This document shows, piece by piece, positions 7,671-16,257 of a stretch of DNA of 64,000 nucleotides (positions are counted from its first letter, which is position 1; each line of letters opens with the position of its first letter). This stretch comes from Bacteroidia bacterium. Its GTDB lineage: Bacteria > Bacteroidota > Bacteroidia > J057. The DNA is taken from positions 161,110-225,109 of the forward strand of contig JAUIGE010000006.1 in NCBI GenBank assembly GCA_030430205.1. The letters are read 5' to 3'. A model generated the notes under the pieces. It did no database searches. It was not told the DNA's origin and saw only the letters and a program-made list of their open reading frames with translations. The position numbers and the translations under genes are program-made.

Positions 7671-9242
7671 ATGAAAAAATACCCCATTGGCATTCAGGAT
7701 TACCAAGAAATTTGTACTGGTGGTTATCTGTATATCGATAAAACCGAATCTATTTACAAATTGATTGAAAGTGGTAAATATTTTTTCCTATCCCGGCCTC
7801 GCCGCTTTGGCAAGTCGCTATTACTTTCTACCCTAAAATACTTTTTCCAGGGAAAAAAAGAGCTATTCCAAGGCTTGTGGGTAGATAAAAATACCAGCCA
7901 TGATTGGAAAGAATTTCCCGTTCTTCACTTTTCTTTTAGCAGCTTAAGCTACAAGGATATTGGCCTGGAAAGAGCCCTTCAGCAAGCCTTGAATCTTCAG
8001 GCTGAACATTTTGGAATTGAATTGAAGAGGGAAGGCCTGGGGCAACGATTTCAGGAGTTGATCAAACATTTGGGTAATGGAGACCAAAAATTGGTGATCC
8101 TCATTGACGAATACGACAAGCCTATCATTGATTATATTGACAAGTACGAACAAGCAGAAGAAAACCGTGATACCTTGAAAAACTTTTTTTCTGTTATCAA
8201 GGATTGTGATCCCTATTTGCGCTTTTTTTTCATCACGGGCGTCTCCAAGTTTAGCAAAGTTTCACTCTTTTCAGATTTGAATCACCTCCGCGATCTGACC
8301 ATTTTGGACCAATATGCAGAGTTGGCTGGCTATACCCAGGCAGAATTGGACTTGTATTTTGATGATGATCTGGAGAGGATGGCGGTAGCAAAAGGGCAAA
8401 GCAAAGAACAAATGCGTGAAACCATCAAAAGATGGTATAATGGATATAAATGGGGGAAAGAAGCTTCTACCCCTAGGTTATACAATCCCTTTTCTATCCT
8501 CAATTGCTTTGCTTCAGATCAAATAAACAACTATTGGTGGGAGACGGGCACGCCCACTTTTTTAATGCGGATGCTTCGTAAAAACATGGATTTCAAGCTC
8601 GATGAGCTGGAAGTCGGGGGTGCCAGTTTTGAAAGTTATACCCTGGACAACCTGGAATCGACTCCACTCCTCTTTCAGACGGGTTACCTAACCATCAAAG
8701 ATTATGATGATGAAAATCGGCTTTTCACATTGGGATTTCCCAATATGGAAGTGAAAGAAGCTTTTCTTCAACACTTATTGGCTGCTTATAGAGAGACGGG
8801 CTCTTCTTTGAGTTATTCGCTTTTTATTCGCCTGAAGAAAACACTTCAAAAAGGAGATTTGAAGTCATTCATTGAAGTTGTAAATCAGCTGTTTGCTACC
8901 ATTCCCTACCAGATTTTCATCTCAGACAAAGAGGCATTTTTCCACGCTATCCTCCATTTGAGCTTCTCCGGACTCGGTTTGGTAGCACAATCGGAGGTCA
9001 GTACTTCCCGTGGTCGTGTGGATACAATTGTGCACCTGGAAGATCGGATTTACATACTGGAATTTAAACTCGATGAATCGGCAGAAGCTGCCCTGGCCCA
9101 AATCAGGCAAAAAGCTTATGGCACCCCTTTTCTTTCCCAGGGAAAAGAAGTGATTGCAATGGGTATCAGCTTTTCTTCTGAGACGAAAAGTGTAGCTGAT
9201 TGGCAGGATATGCCCTATATCGAACTTCTGGCAGAAGGCTAA
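7671..9242 (+). CDS. AAA-ATPase-like protein with C-terminal PD-(D/E)XK nuclease-like domain
   Basis: 523 residues. The N-terminus carries the hallmark of the AAA-ATPase_like family: IGIQDYQEI, then YIDKTESIYKLIE and a P-loop variant SRPRRFGKS (about 41-49); a Walker B-like LVILIDEYDKPI follows near residue 140. The C-terminal 80 residues fit the PDDEXK_9 domain: GRVD supplies the Asp and ILEFKL supplies the E-x-K. Members are abundant in Bacteroidota, often in many paralogous copies, and are thought to be mobile or defence-related; their substrate is not established. Base composition is visibly more AT-rich than the flanking genes, consistent with recent acquisition. Ends 3 bp before the convergent permease gene. 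Confidence 0.9.
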   Translation: MKKYPIGIQDYQEICTGGYLYIDKTESIYKLIESGKYFFLSRPRRFGKSLLLSTLKYFFQGKKELFQGLWVDKNTSHDWKEFPVLHFSFSSLSYKDIGLERALQQALNLQAEHFGIELKREGLGQRFQELIKHLGNGDQKLVILIDEYDKPIIDYIDKYEQAEENRDTLKNFFSVIKDCDPYLRFFFITGVSKFSKVSLFSDLNHLRDLTILDQYAELAGYTQAELDLYFDDDLERMAVAKGQSKEQMRETIKRWYNGYKWGKEASTPRLYNPFSILNCFASDQINNYWWETGTPTFLMRMLRKNMDFKLDELEVGGASFESYTLDNLESTPLLFQTGYLTIKDYDDENRLFTLGFPNMEVKEAFLQHLLAAYRETGSSLSYSLFIRLKKTLQKGDLKSFIEVVNQLFATIPYQIFISDKEAFFHAILHLSFSGLGLVAQSEVSTSRGRVDTIVHLEDRIYILEFKLDESAEAALAQIRQKAYGTPFLSQGKEVIAMGISFSSETKSVADWQDMPYIELLAEG

Positions 9243-9245
9243 AGC

Positions 9246-10256
9246 CTACAAAAACGAATCCTTTCTCCCCAACAAATACAAAAAGAAAGGCACGCCCAAA
9301 ATCGCTGTCGCGATCCCCACGGGCAAGCCCGCGGGCGGCATCAGCCACTGGCTGACGATATCACATGCCAGCAGGAATACGCCTCCCAGGAGGCCTCCGA
9401 GCAGCATATTGCTGCGGTGAGCGCTCCCAAAGAGGGAGCGACTGAAGTGGGGCACCATCATGCCCACAAAACCTATAGGGCCGCTGAAAGCGACCGTGCC
9501 GCCGACACAGATCGCTGTGACCAGCAGGATCATCAACTTGGCGTTGCGCACGCCCAGTCCCAGGCCATGGGCCTGCTGGTCGCCCAGGAGCAGCACGTCC
9601 ATCGGACGTGAAAACAGCCAGCCAAAGAGGCTGGAGACAATCAGCAACAAGAATACGACCTGCACCGCAGGCCAGTTGGCTTTGCCAAAGTTACCGAAGG
9701 TCCAGAAGACGATCTGCCTCACTTCGTCTCCCTGCGCAAGCAGGTAGATCAAAAAGCTTGTCAAAGCCATAAATATGGCAGAAACCGCCACGCCTGCGAT
9801 CAGGAGTTTGGCATTGTCTTGTTTGAGCGAGCCAAACCCCATAAACAATACCAGCAGGAGGCTCAGGATGCCTCCCAAAGCAGCACTCAAAGGCAGCCCC
9901 AGTCCGGCCGCTACCGGCAGGGGCAGTATGCCCAAAATGAAAAGATTGACCCCAAAACCCGCCCCGGCCGTCAGGCCCATGATGTAGGGATCTGCGAGCG
10001 GATTTTTGATCAATGTCTGCATATAAAAGCCGCCCTGTGCCAGAACAGCGCCTGTAAGAAAGGCGAGCAAAACACGCGGAAAGCGTAGATCCAGGATGAT
10101 AGAAGCGTTTTCTACTTCCTCTCCCAACACTATTTCCCACAAATCTCCCAGCCCAAACGCAAAGGTGCCTGTGAGCAGGCCGGCAACTATCACGCAGATG
10201 CTCACGGCTGTCAGGATCACTGCTGCCCGGAATGTTTGCTTTGGTTTCACTTTCAA
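9246..10256 (-). CDS. FecCD/BtuC-family ABC transporter permease
   Basis: 336-residue inner-membrane permease for iron-siderophore, heme or cobalamin import. Family motifs are all present: LRFPRVLLAFLTGAVLAQGG, NPLADPYIMGLTAGAGFG, and GPIGFVGMMVPHFSRSLFG near the coupling region. About ten hydrophobic helices fill the expected length. The first codon is TTG at 10254-10256; no ATG is available between it and the upstream stop, and the N-terminus fits the family. It follows the BtuF-like gene by 17 bp, so the pair form one uptake operon. The ATPase is not next to them, so it must lie elsewhere or be shared. Confidence 0.92.
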   Translation of the reverse strand: MKVKPKQTFRAAVILTAVSICVIVAGLLTGTFAFGLGDLWEIVLGEEVENASIILDLRFPRVLLAFLTGAVLAQGGFYMQTLIKNPLADPYIMGLTAGAGFGVNLFILGILPLPVAAGLGLPLSAALGGILSLLLVLFMGFGSLKQDNAKLLIAGVAVSAIFMALTSFLIYLLAQGDEVRQIVFWTFGNFGKANWPAVQVVFLLLIVSSLFGWLFSRPMDVLLLGDQQAHGLGLGVRNAKLMILLVTAICVGGTVAFSGPIGFVGMMVPHFSRSLFGSAHRSNMLLGGLLGGVFLLACDIVSQWLMPPAGLPVGIATAILGVPFFLYLLGRKDSFL

Positions 10257-10273
10257 AATAGGATTGAACGCTT

Positions 10274-11212
10274 TTAGCCCTCCCCCATTATCTGCCCGCG
10301 ATTGAGGGACGAATGCAAAATCACAGTCAACTCCAGCAGCCCATCCAACATACGGGGGCCCGGTCTGTAAAAAAGGTCAGGATCAACAATGTAAACCTGT
10401 TTGTTATTTTCCGCGGGGGTATTGATAAGTGCGGGATAAAGGCTGATCAAATCGGCATAGGCCTGGTCGTTTTTGCTGGGCAAAATCAAGTACTCTGGCT
10501 GGGCTGCCAGTATGCTTTCGACGGTGGCCTTTGCGTAGGCCTGATCCAGCGTGCCAAGGGCGTTTTTGCCACCCGCCTTTTGAATCATTTCATTCAAAAA
10601 ACCTTTTCCTCCCACCACAATGAGGGGGTCGGCAGAGACGAGAATGATGGTACCGTATTTTACTTCAGGCTCGGTTTTTTGTACGACTTTTTCCATGATG
10701 GCAAGCAGGGAATCTGCTACGGCATTTCCCCTTTCTTCTGCTCCCAGCATTTTGCCGAGCGTACGCATGGCCTCAAAGACGAGGGCCAGGCTATCATAAG
10801 CCTGCAAATAGACGGGAAGTCCCACTTCCTCTATGCTGGCGATGGCATCCGGCCCAAAGAGTTCTTTGGTGGCAAGGAGCATATCTGCTCCGATGGCTGC
10901 GAGCTGCTCGCGATCAATCGCGGGATAGGTGGTCACCTCTTCCTTCCCGAATACTTCGGGAGGGTAATCGCAGGCCTGCGAGCGGGCTGCAAGCTTATCC
11001 TGAGCGCCGATCATATATATCATTTCTGTGATATTGGGAGCAAGCGAAATGACCTTTTGAGGTGTTTTCTTCAACATGACTTCCCGTCCCGTGGCATCGG
11101 TGTAGGTCACTGAAATGGAAGGTGCATTTTGCACCAGTTTTCGCTTTTGGTTATCGCCGCAGGCGGCGAGCAGGCATAGAAAGAGAGAGAAAAATAAGAT
11201 TCTTTTTAACAT
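10274..11212 (-). CDS. BtuF-like periplasmic binding lipoprotein
   Basis: 312 residues with lipobox LLAAC (acylated Cys18). It belongs to the helical-backbone metal receptor superfamily: VISLAPNITEMIYMIGAQDKL is the characteristic start of BtuF-type proteins, followed by a DREQLAAIGADMLLATKE helix and a C-terminal lobe after a long connecting helix (about 165-195). It would capture a metal chelate, such as cobalamin or a siderophore, and pass it to the permease encoded 17 bp downstream. The ligand cannot be assigned, and no cobalamin riboswitch was recognisable upstream. The upstream region instead carries a GAGTTTC repeat array. Confidence 0.87.
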   Translation of the reverse strand: MLKRILFFSLFLCLLAACGDNQKRKLVQNAPSISVTYTDATGREVMLKKTPQKVISLAPNITEMIYMIGAQDKLAARSQACDYPPEVFGKEEVTTYPAIDREQLAAIGADMLLATKELFGPDAIASIEEVGLPVYLQAYDSLALVFEAMRTLGKMLGAEERGNAVADSLLAIMEKVVQKTEPEVKYGTIILVSADPLIVVGGKGFLNEMIQKAGGKNALGTLDQAYAKATVESILAAQPEYLILPSKNDQAYADLISLYPALINTPAENNKQVYIVDPDLFYRPGPRMLDGLLELTVILHSSLNRGQIMGEG

Positions 11213-11260
11213 GGGAAAAAGTCGTGGTTTGTGGGATGGGAAGGGATGGGTTGGAGGTTG

Positions 11261-11350
11261 GAGTTTCGAGTTTCGAGTTTCGAGTTTTGAGTTTTGAGTT
11301 TGGAGTTTTGAGTTTGAGTTTGAGTTTGAGTTTGAGTACGAGTTTGAGTT
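11261..11350. repeat. GAGTTTC heptad array passing into a GAGTTT hexad array
   Basis: About seven units of GAGTTT followed by C, T or G give period 7 (11261-11309); then about seven units of GAGTTT give period 6 to 11350. It lies between the btuF-like gene start and the terminator of the small DNA-binding gene. Unlike most elements of this kind here, no inverted arm is seen. Confidence 0.85.
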
Positions 11351-11353
11351 TAT

Positions 11354-11378
11354 AAAAAAGGGCCCCCGAAAAGGCCCT
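11354..11378 (-). terminator. Rho-independent terminator of the small DNA-binding protein gene
   Basis: Read on the minus strand: AGGGCC, an 8-base loop, GGCCCT, then a run of six T. It follows the stop codon at 11405 by 26 bp. Confidence 0.75.
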
Positions 11379-11404
11379 GATAATTTCTTTACGGTTTCGT
11401 TTTT

Positions 11405-11656
11405 TTAAGCTTTTTGTTCTTTGGCGAGAATTCTTTGCGCTGCATCAAATATGGTCGTATCGTCAATTTTCACTACGCCTCCGTCCGGGCCTTGCTCATA
11501 ATGTATACCAACTACTTCTCCTCTTCTGAAATTCGCACCACCGAAATAGTTGCGGACAGTTTCAACTGTGAGGCCTAATTCCTCGGCGATGCTGTGCATG
11601 CTTCCATCAGGCAAACTGTCTTTGATTTTGCGTAATTCATTGAATGTTAATGTCAT
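11405..11656 (-). CDS. Small helix-turn-helix DNA-binding protein
   Basis: 83 residues. The first half, with HSIAEELGLTVETVRNYFGG, reads as a helix-turn-helix of the kind that recognises DNA through its second helix. The second half (GGVVKIDDTTIFDAAQRILAKEQ) looks like a short strand-helix dimerisation tail. Similar single-domain proteins are common in Bacteroidota and mostly uncharacterised. It is a single-gene unit: ATG at 11656 and a good terminator at 11354-11378. No target can be proposed. Confidence 0.75.
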   Translation of the reverse strand: MTLTFNELRKIKDSLPDGSMHSIAEELGLTVETVRNYFGGANFRRGEVVGIHYEQGPDGGVVKIDDTTIFDAAQRILAKEQKA

Positions 11657-11824
11657 AATGCTAGTATTTATGTTATGGTTATCAGGTGAAATTAAAGATA
11701 AGATAAAATGAAATTAATGACAACTATACAAATAAAATGCGATTTTCTCTTTTGGCGTTGCGTGAAGAAAATGGGATATTGGTCCAGGCATTAGAATTGT
11801 GTTATAACTCTGTGCTTCCATCTT

Positions 11825-12814
11825 ATGTTTACGATTTGTCATTATCCTACGAAACTCTCGGGCTCTCAGCTAGATATGTATCTTTCTGATGGCTGGTTTC
11901 GCATGGGGCAAACGATCTTTACCTGTTTTTACCTGGATATAGAAGAAGGCATTTTCCCTACAATCTGGTTGCGCAAACCACTGAAAGGAGCACCTTTCAA
12001 AAAAAGTCACCGGAAACTCATCCAGAAAATCGAAAGCCGCTTTCGCGTGGAAGTAAGGCAGGCGCATATTTCTCCCGAAAAGGAAAGGCTGTATGACATC
12101 CACAAGCTGCGCTTCAATGGTCCGGTAGCGGCAAGCCTCCATGAGGCTTTGATGGACAATGCCACCTATGATATTTACAACAGCTGGGAAGTGGCCATCT
12201 ATGATGAGGAGAGGCTGATAGCTGCCAGTTTTTTTGATTTGGGCAAAACAAGCGCAGCCAGTATCAAGGGGATTTTTCATCCCGACTACAACAAATACAG
12301 CCTCGGATTTTATACCATGCTCAAAGAAATCGCCTTTCTGCAGGAACAGGGTTTCGAGTATTACTATCCCGGTTATTTTGTGATTGATTATCCCAAATTT
12401 GACTACAAGCTGCGAATCGGCAATCTCGAATATCTGGCTACGCCAGAGATGAAGTGGCTTCCTATGGAAGCTATAGATCAGGATAGCCTGGCGCCGGTGC
12501 GCCTCAAAAATACCCTGCGCCAGGTGCAGATGATTCTGACAGACAAAGGCATTTTTCATGAAATGCTCTTTTTCCCTTCGCCTACCATCTTTTTTCAGGT
12601 AGAAAACCAGGAGAAAATCCAGAGTCCGCTCACCATTTGGTGTCCCAAACGACACAAAAAAGAGATTCCCCTTTTGGTAGATTATGATGTGAATGAAGAA
12701 ATGTATCACTTGTACCGCATCTCTCTTTCGCTCGATTCTCTGCATGCAACCCGCTCGCTCGACGAGCTCATGACATATATCTTTGCCCTCCGGCAAATTC
12801 AAAGACAGAAATAG
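11825..12814 (+). CDS. Arginyl-tRNA--protein transferase-like (GNAT-fold) protein
   Basis: 329 residues. The centre (about 90-220) resembles the C-terminal catalytic half of ATE1/Bpt aminoacyl-tRNA-protein transferases: YDIHKLRFNG, then AASFFDLGKTSAASIKGIFHPD, LGFYTMLKEIAFLQEQGFEYYYPGY and YPKFDYKLRIGN. ATE enzymes add Arg or Leu to protein N-termini for degradation. The N-terminus keeps only part of the usual pattern and does not show the Cys cluster of canonical ATE1, so substrate and even activity are uncertain. The ATG at 11825 begins the conserved part. The stop codon is followed after 2 bp by a heptad element; an OmpR-type regulator follows on the same strand. Confidence 0.72.
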   Translation: MFTICHYPTKLSGSQLDMYLSDGWFRMGQTIFTCFYLDIEEGIFPTIWLRKPLKGAPFKKSHRKLIQKIESRFRVEVRQAHISPEKERLYDIHKLRFNGPVAASLHEALMDNATYDIYNSWEVAIYDEERLIAASFFDLGKTSAASIKGIFHPDYNKYSLGFYTMLKEIAFLQEQGFEYYYPGYFVIDYPKFDYKLRIGNLEYLATPEMKWLPMEAIDQDSLAPVRLKNTLRQVQMILTDKGIFHEMLFFPSPTIFFQVENQEKIQSPLTIWCPKRHKKEIPLLVDYDVNEEMYHLYRISLSLDSLHATRSLDELMTYIFALRQIQRQK

Positions 12815-12816
12815 GA

Positions 12817-12885
12817 AGTTTTGAGTTTCGGGTTTCGGGTTCCGAGTCCCAAAACCCGAAACCCAAAACTCGAAACCCGAAACTC
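12817..12885. repeat. TTTCGGG-class heptad element with inverted arm
   Basis: Left arm 12817-12848 contains degenerate GAGTTTC/GGGTTTC units; right arm 12851-12885 contains their inverted complements. The element begins 2 bp after the stop of the arginyltransferase-like gene and ends just before the start of the response regulator. It opens a false 24-codon extension of the regulator. Confidence 0.85.
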
Positions 12886-12892
12886 CCCCCCC

Positions 12893-13585
12893 ATGGCAAA
12901 ACTTCTCTTCATAGACGACGACCTTGCTTTCAGCCCCCTGGTGAAAGAATTTCTGGAGACTCAGGGCATGGAGGTTGACTGGCATCCGCACAGTGATTCC
13001 GGCCTTCAGGCTTTTTTCAAAAAGCAGTATGACCTCTGCCTGCTGGATATAAAAATGCCGTTTAAAGACGGCTTCACGGTCGCAGAGGAAATCCGCAGCA
13101 AGGATGCGCAAACGCCCATTATCTTCCTGACAGGTCAGCATGACAAAGCGGACAAATTGCATGGATTTGAGGTCGGAGCCGATGATTATATCACCAAACC
13201 TTTTAGTTTGGAGGAGTTGATGGCGCGCATACGCGCCGTTATGCGCCGTTTTCAGTTTCATTCCGAAGACCAGGAAAAGGAGATGCAGGATTTTGAGATG
13301 GGAAGTTATACCTTCTACTTTGGCAGCCGCGAGCTGCGGCATAAGGCTGAAAACCTCACCCTTTCTGCCAAAGAGGCAGCCTTGCTTTTTCTGCTTTATC
13401 GCTATAAAAACAAACTGCTCCCCCGCAATATCGCCCTGCAGGAAGTCTGGGGCGAGGATAATTACTTTAAAGGGATGAGCATGAACGTCTATGTTTCCAA
13501 GCTCAGAAAATACCTACGGCATGATCCACGCATTCAAATTCTGAATGTACATGGAGAGGGCTATAAGTTGACCATAGAGGCTTAG
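12893..13585 (+). CDS. OmpR-family response regulator, orphan
   Basis: 230 residues from the ATG at 12893; a longer frame from 12821 only translates the heptad element. The receiver domain shows the acidic pair at D8-D10, phospho-acceptor D52 (LLDIKMP), T80 and K102 (TKPF). The C-terminal domain (about 135-230) is a winged helix of the Trans_reg_C type ending NVHGEGYKL, with the recognition-helix stretch NVYVSKLRKYL. It would bind DNA as a phosphorylated dimer. No histidine kinase is adjacent, so its partner and regulon are unknown. It is followed by hsp20 and dnaK on the same strand after 133 bp. Confidence 0.9.
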   Translation: MAKLLFIDDDLAFSPLVKEFLETQGMEVDWHPHSDSGLQAFFKKQYDLCLLDIKMPFKDGFTVAEEIRSKDAQTPIIFLTGQHDKADKLHGFEVGADDYITKPFSLEELMARIRAVMRRFQFHSEDQEKEMQDFEMGSYTFYFGSRELRHKAENLTLSAKEAALLFLLYRYKNKLLPRNIALQEVWGEDNYFKGMSMNVYVSKLRKYLRHDPRIQILNVHGEGYKLTIEA

Positions 13586-13627
13586 GGATTTACCTGACAA
13601 AAGCTTCACACATTGGCTGACGAATTC

Positions 13628-13688
13628 TGCCATTCTGGCAAAAGTAGCGTCAAAATCGCAGTTTCAAGCCCTTGGCATCCTCATTGAT
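13628..13688 (+). promoter_or_regulatory. Candidate control region of the hsp20 gene
   Basis: Two signals precede hsp20. TGCCA-TTC-TGGCA (13628-13640) is a perfect short palindrome of the TGNCA-N3-TGNCA form. TTGGCATCCTCATTGAT (13672-13688) resembles the sigma-54 -24/-12 pattern TGGCAC-N5-TTGC, with the last C replaced by A. If used, transcription would start about 20 bp before the ATG. Both are pattern matches only. Confidence 0.3.
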
Positions 13689-13718
13689 AGTCTGACATAG
13701 GAAATTTAACCTTAAACC

Positions 13719-14189
13719 ATGTCAGACGGAACAAACAAAGAAAAAGACATTTTGAAGGACCTGGGCGAAGGCTTGTCAGCCTTTGGACAACGGGTAGGCC
13801 GCAAGATGAACGAAATTGTGGATAGCTTCTCTGGAGATGAGTCTACCAGAGATGGCGAAGTGCATGTGGCTACCGACGTATATGCCACCCGGACACACTA
13901 TATTATTGAAATAGAGTTACCAGGTGTAGATAAAAAAGATGTGAAAATATCTGCACAGGATGAGATTCTCACTGTGAAAGGAGAAAAGAAAGCCAGTGAC
14001 AACTCAGGACAATCTGTGATGAGGGAACGCCGCTATGGCAGCTTCATCCGCAGTTTTGAACTGCCCCTGGATATTGAAATGGAAAACATCAAAGCGCAAT
14101 TCAATGCGGGTATGCTTTCCATCAAATTTCCCAAAAAGAATGTTGAACCAGACGAAGAAGCAGAACAAACGACCATTGATATAGAGTAG
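13719..14189 (+). CDS. Small heat shock protein (Hsp20/alpha-crystallin family)
   Basis: 156 residues. The alpha-crystallin domain occupies about 50-140: DVYATRTHYIIEIELPGVDKKDVKI, then ILTVKGEKK, a RRYGSFIRSFELP strand, and the closing GMLSIKFPK motif. The N-terminal arm and the acidic tail flank it as usual. Members form oligomers that hold unfolding proteins for refolding by DnaK, whose gene follows 99 bp downstream. Upstream, 13628-13688 carries candidate stress-promoter signals. A heptad element starts 9 bp after the stop codon. Confidence 0.95.
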   Translation: MSDGTNKEKDILKDLGEGLSAFGQRVGRKMNEIVDSFSGDESTRDGEVHVATDVYATRTHYIIEIELPGVDKKDVKISAQDEILTVKGEKKASDNSGQSVMRERRYGSFIRSFELPLDIEMENIKAQFNAGMLSIKFPKKNVEPDEEAEQTTIDIE

Positions 14190-14198
14190 GATAAGAAT

Positions 14199-14261
14199 AG
14201 TTTCGGGTTCCGGGTTTTGCGTTCCGGGTTAACTCGAAACACGAAACCCAAAACTCGAAAC
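14199..14261. repeat. TTTCGGG-class heptad element between hsp20 and dnaK
   Basis: Left arm 14199-14230 holds degenerate GGGTTTC/CGGGTTC units; right arm 14231-14261 holds CGAAACxCGAAACCC-type units in opposite orientation. It starts 9 bp after the hsp20 stop and ends 28 bp before the dnaK ATG. Confidence 0.82.
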
Positions 14262-14288
14262 AACAAATACATAAACTTTAACCATATA

Positions 14289-16196
14289 ATGAGCAAAATA
14301 ATAGGAATAGACTTAGGCACCACGAACTCATGTGTTGCTGTCATGGAGGGTAACGAGCCAGTGGTGATCGTTAACTCTGAAGGAAAACGTACTACGCCAT
14401 CTGTGGTGGCTTTCACCAAAGATGGTGAGCGCATCGTAGGTGAGCAAGCCAAGCGCCAGGCGCTTGCCAATCCCATCAACACCATTCGCTCTATCAAGCG
14501 ATTCATGGGCCAGAACTACAACGAGGCCGTTGATGAAGGCAAAAACGTATCTTACGAAATTGCCAAAGGCAATAACAACATGGCAGTAGCCAAGATCGAA
14601 GATCGCAACTACACGCCACAGGAGATTTCAGCGATGATCCTTCAGAAAATGAAGAAGACTGCTGAAGACTATCTCGGTTATGAAGTAAAAGAAGCGGTGA
14701 TCACCGTGCCTGCCTACTTCAATGACGCCCAGCGTAATGCGACCAAGGAAGCTGGCCAGATCGCAGGTCTGGAAGTAAAAAGGATCATCAATGAGCCTAC
14801 TGCTGCTGCCCTGGCCTACGGCCTCGACAAGCAGGACAAATCCATGAAAATCGCGGTCTTTGACCTCGGTGGTGGTACCTTTGACATCTCCGTACTCGAA
14901 CTCGACGGCGGTATGTTTGAAGTACTTTCTACCAATGGTGATACCCACCTCGGTGGTGACAACTTCGACCAGGTGATCATCGACTGGTTGAACGATATGT
15001 TCAAAAAAGAACATGGCGTTGACCTGAAATCTGATCCCAAATCGCTTCAGCGCATGAAAGAAGCTGCGGAAACAGCCAAAATTGAGCTTTCCAATGCTTC
15101 CAGCACGACCATCAACCTGCCTTATATCCACATGGATAAATCAGGTCCCAAACACCTCGAAGTCGAGCTAAGCCGCGCCAAATTTGAGCAACTGGCTGAT
15201 ACCCTTTTCGAGCGTTGCCTGAAGCCTTGTGTGGCTGCTTTGAAAGCTGCCAAACTGGATGTGAATGACATCCATGAAGTGATCCTGGTAGGAGGTTCTA
15301 CCCGTATCCCCAAGGTACAGGAAATTGTAAAAGAGCTCTTCAAGCGCGAGCCTAACAGAAGTGTAAACCCTGACGAGGTAGTAGCGATCGGTGCTTCTAT
15401 CCAGGGCGGAGTGCTTTCGGGTGATGTAAAAGGTGTGCTTTTGCTGGATGTGACGCCTCTTTCTCTCGGTATTGAGACTTTGGGTGGCGTTTTCACCAAG
15501 CTGGTTGATGCCAATACCACCATCCCAACCCGAAAAGTAGAAGAATTTTCTACAGCGGCTGACAGCCAGACTTCTGTTGAGATACACGTCCTCCAGGGCG
15601 AACGCTCCATGGCTGCGGACAACCGCACCCTGGGTAAGTTTCACCTCGATGGCCTGCCCCCTGCACCCCGTGGCATTCCGAAAATCGAAGTTACCTTCGA
15701 CATCGACGCCAACGGTATCCTGAATGTAAACGCCCGTGACAAAGCCACCGGCAAAGAGCAAAAGATTCGCATTGAGGCTTCTACAGGCCTTTCCGATGAC
15801 GAAATCGCGCGCATGAAGACTGAGGCTGCCACCAATGCAGATGCCGACAAAGCACGCAAGGAGGAAGTTGAAAAAATCAACCAGGCTGATGGCTTGATTT
15901 TCCAGACGGAAAAACAACTCACGGAATATGGCGACAAATTGTCAGCCAATTACAAAGAGGCCATTGAAAACAGCCTCAAAGAGTTGAAAGAGGCACATGC
16001 CGCCAAAGATATAGCGAAAATAGATGCTGCTACCGCAGCCCTGAATGCCGCATGGCAGCAGGCTTCTACGGAGATGTATCAGGCACAGGAGCAGGCAGGA
16101 GCTGCTGATCCTTCTGCCAATGGCGCTGCAGGCGGAGAAGCTGATCCAGAGCCCAATGCTACTGAAGTAGAATTTGAAGAAGTAGACGACAAGTAA
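14289..16196 (+). CDS. dnaK: Molecular chaperone DnaK (Hsp70)
   Basis: 635 residues from the ATG at 14289 ([20 protein letters not shown]). An in-frame extension to 14217 only covers the heptad element. The ATPase domain shows the phosphate-1 motif IDLGTTNS, phosphate-2 [11 protein letters not shown] and the adenosine motif [13 protein letters not shown]; the linker [15 protein letters not shown] leads to the peptide-binding domain and an alpha-helical lid. The C-terminal tail is acidic, ending EFEEVDDK. It refolds client proteins in the cytoplasm with DnaJ and GrpE (not in this window) and takes clients from Hsp20. A strong terminator follows at 16213-16256. Confidence 0.99.
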   Translation: MSKIIGIDLGTTNSCVAVMEGNEPVVIVNSEGKRTTPSVVAFTKDGERIVGEQAKRQALANPINTIRSIKRFMGQNYNEAVDEGKNVSYEIAKGNNNMAVAKIEDRNYTPQEISAMILQKMKKTAEDYLGYEVKEAVITVPAYFNDAQRNATKEAGQIAGLEVKRIINEPTAAALAYGLDKQDKSMKIAVFDLGGGTFDISVLELDGGMFEVLSTNGDTHLGGDNFDQVIIDWLNDMFKKEHGVDLKSDPKSLQRMKEAAETAKIELSNASSTTINLPYIHMDKSGPKHLEVELSRAKFEQLADTLFERCLKPCVAALKAAKLDVNDIHEVILVGGSTRIPKVQEIVKELFKREPNRSVNPDEVVAIGASIQGGVLSGDVKGVLLLDVTPLSLGIETLGGVFTKLVDANTTIPTRKVEEFSTAADSQTSVEIHVLQGERSMAADNRTLGKFHLDGLPPAPRGIPKIEVTFDIDANGILNVNARDKATGKEQKIRIEASTGLSDDEIARMKTEAATNADADKARKEEVEKINQADGLIFQTEKQLTEYGDKLSANYKEAIENSLKELKEAHAAKDIAKIDAATAALNAAWQQASTEMYQAQEQAGAADPSANGAAGGEADPEPNATEVEFEEVDDK

Positions 16197-16212
16197 GATT
16201 GTCTGTTGATAG

Positions 16213-16256
16213 AAAAATAGGTTTACTAAACGTTGAGGTTTGGTAAACCTATTTTT
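16213..16256. terminator. Bidirectional terminator between dnaK and the CHU_C gene
   Basis: A 19-bp stem (16213-16231 with 16238-16256, one mismatch) around a six-base loop, with A-run on one side and T-run on the other, so it can end transcripts from both converging genes. Confidence 0.9.
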
Positions 16257-16257
16257 T

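Noticed and set aside
11213..11404. Cobalamin riboswitch before the btuF-like gene
   Set aside because: No B12-box-like core could be found; the region is taken up by the GAGTTTC array and a terminator of the neighbouring gene.
11870..13342. 490-codon minus-strand frame across the arginyltransferase-like and response regulator genes
   Set aside because: It crosses a heptad element and two real genes on the opposite strand; no domain is recognisable.
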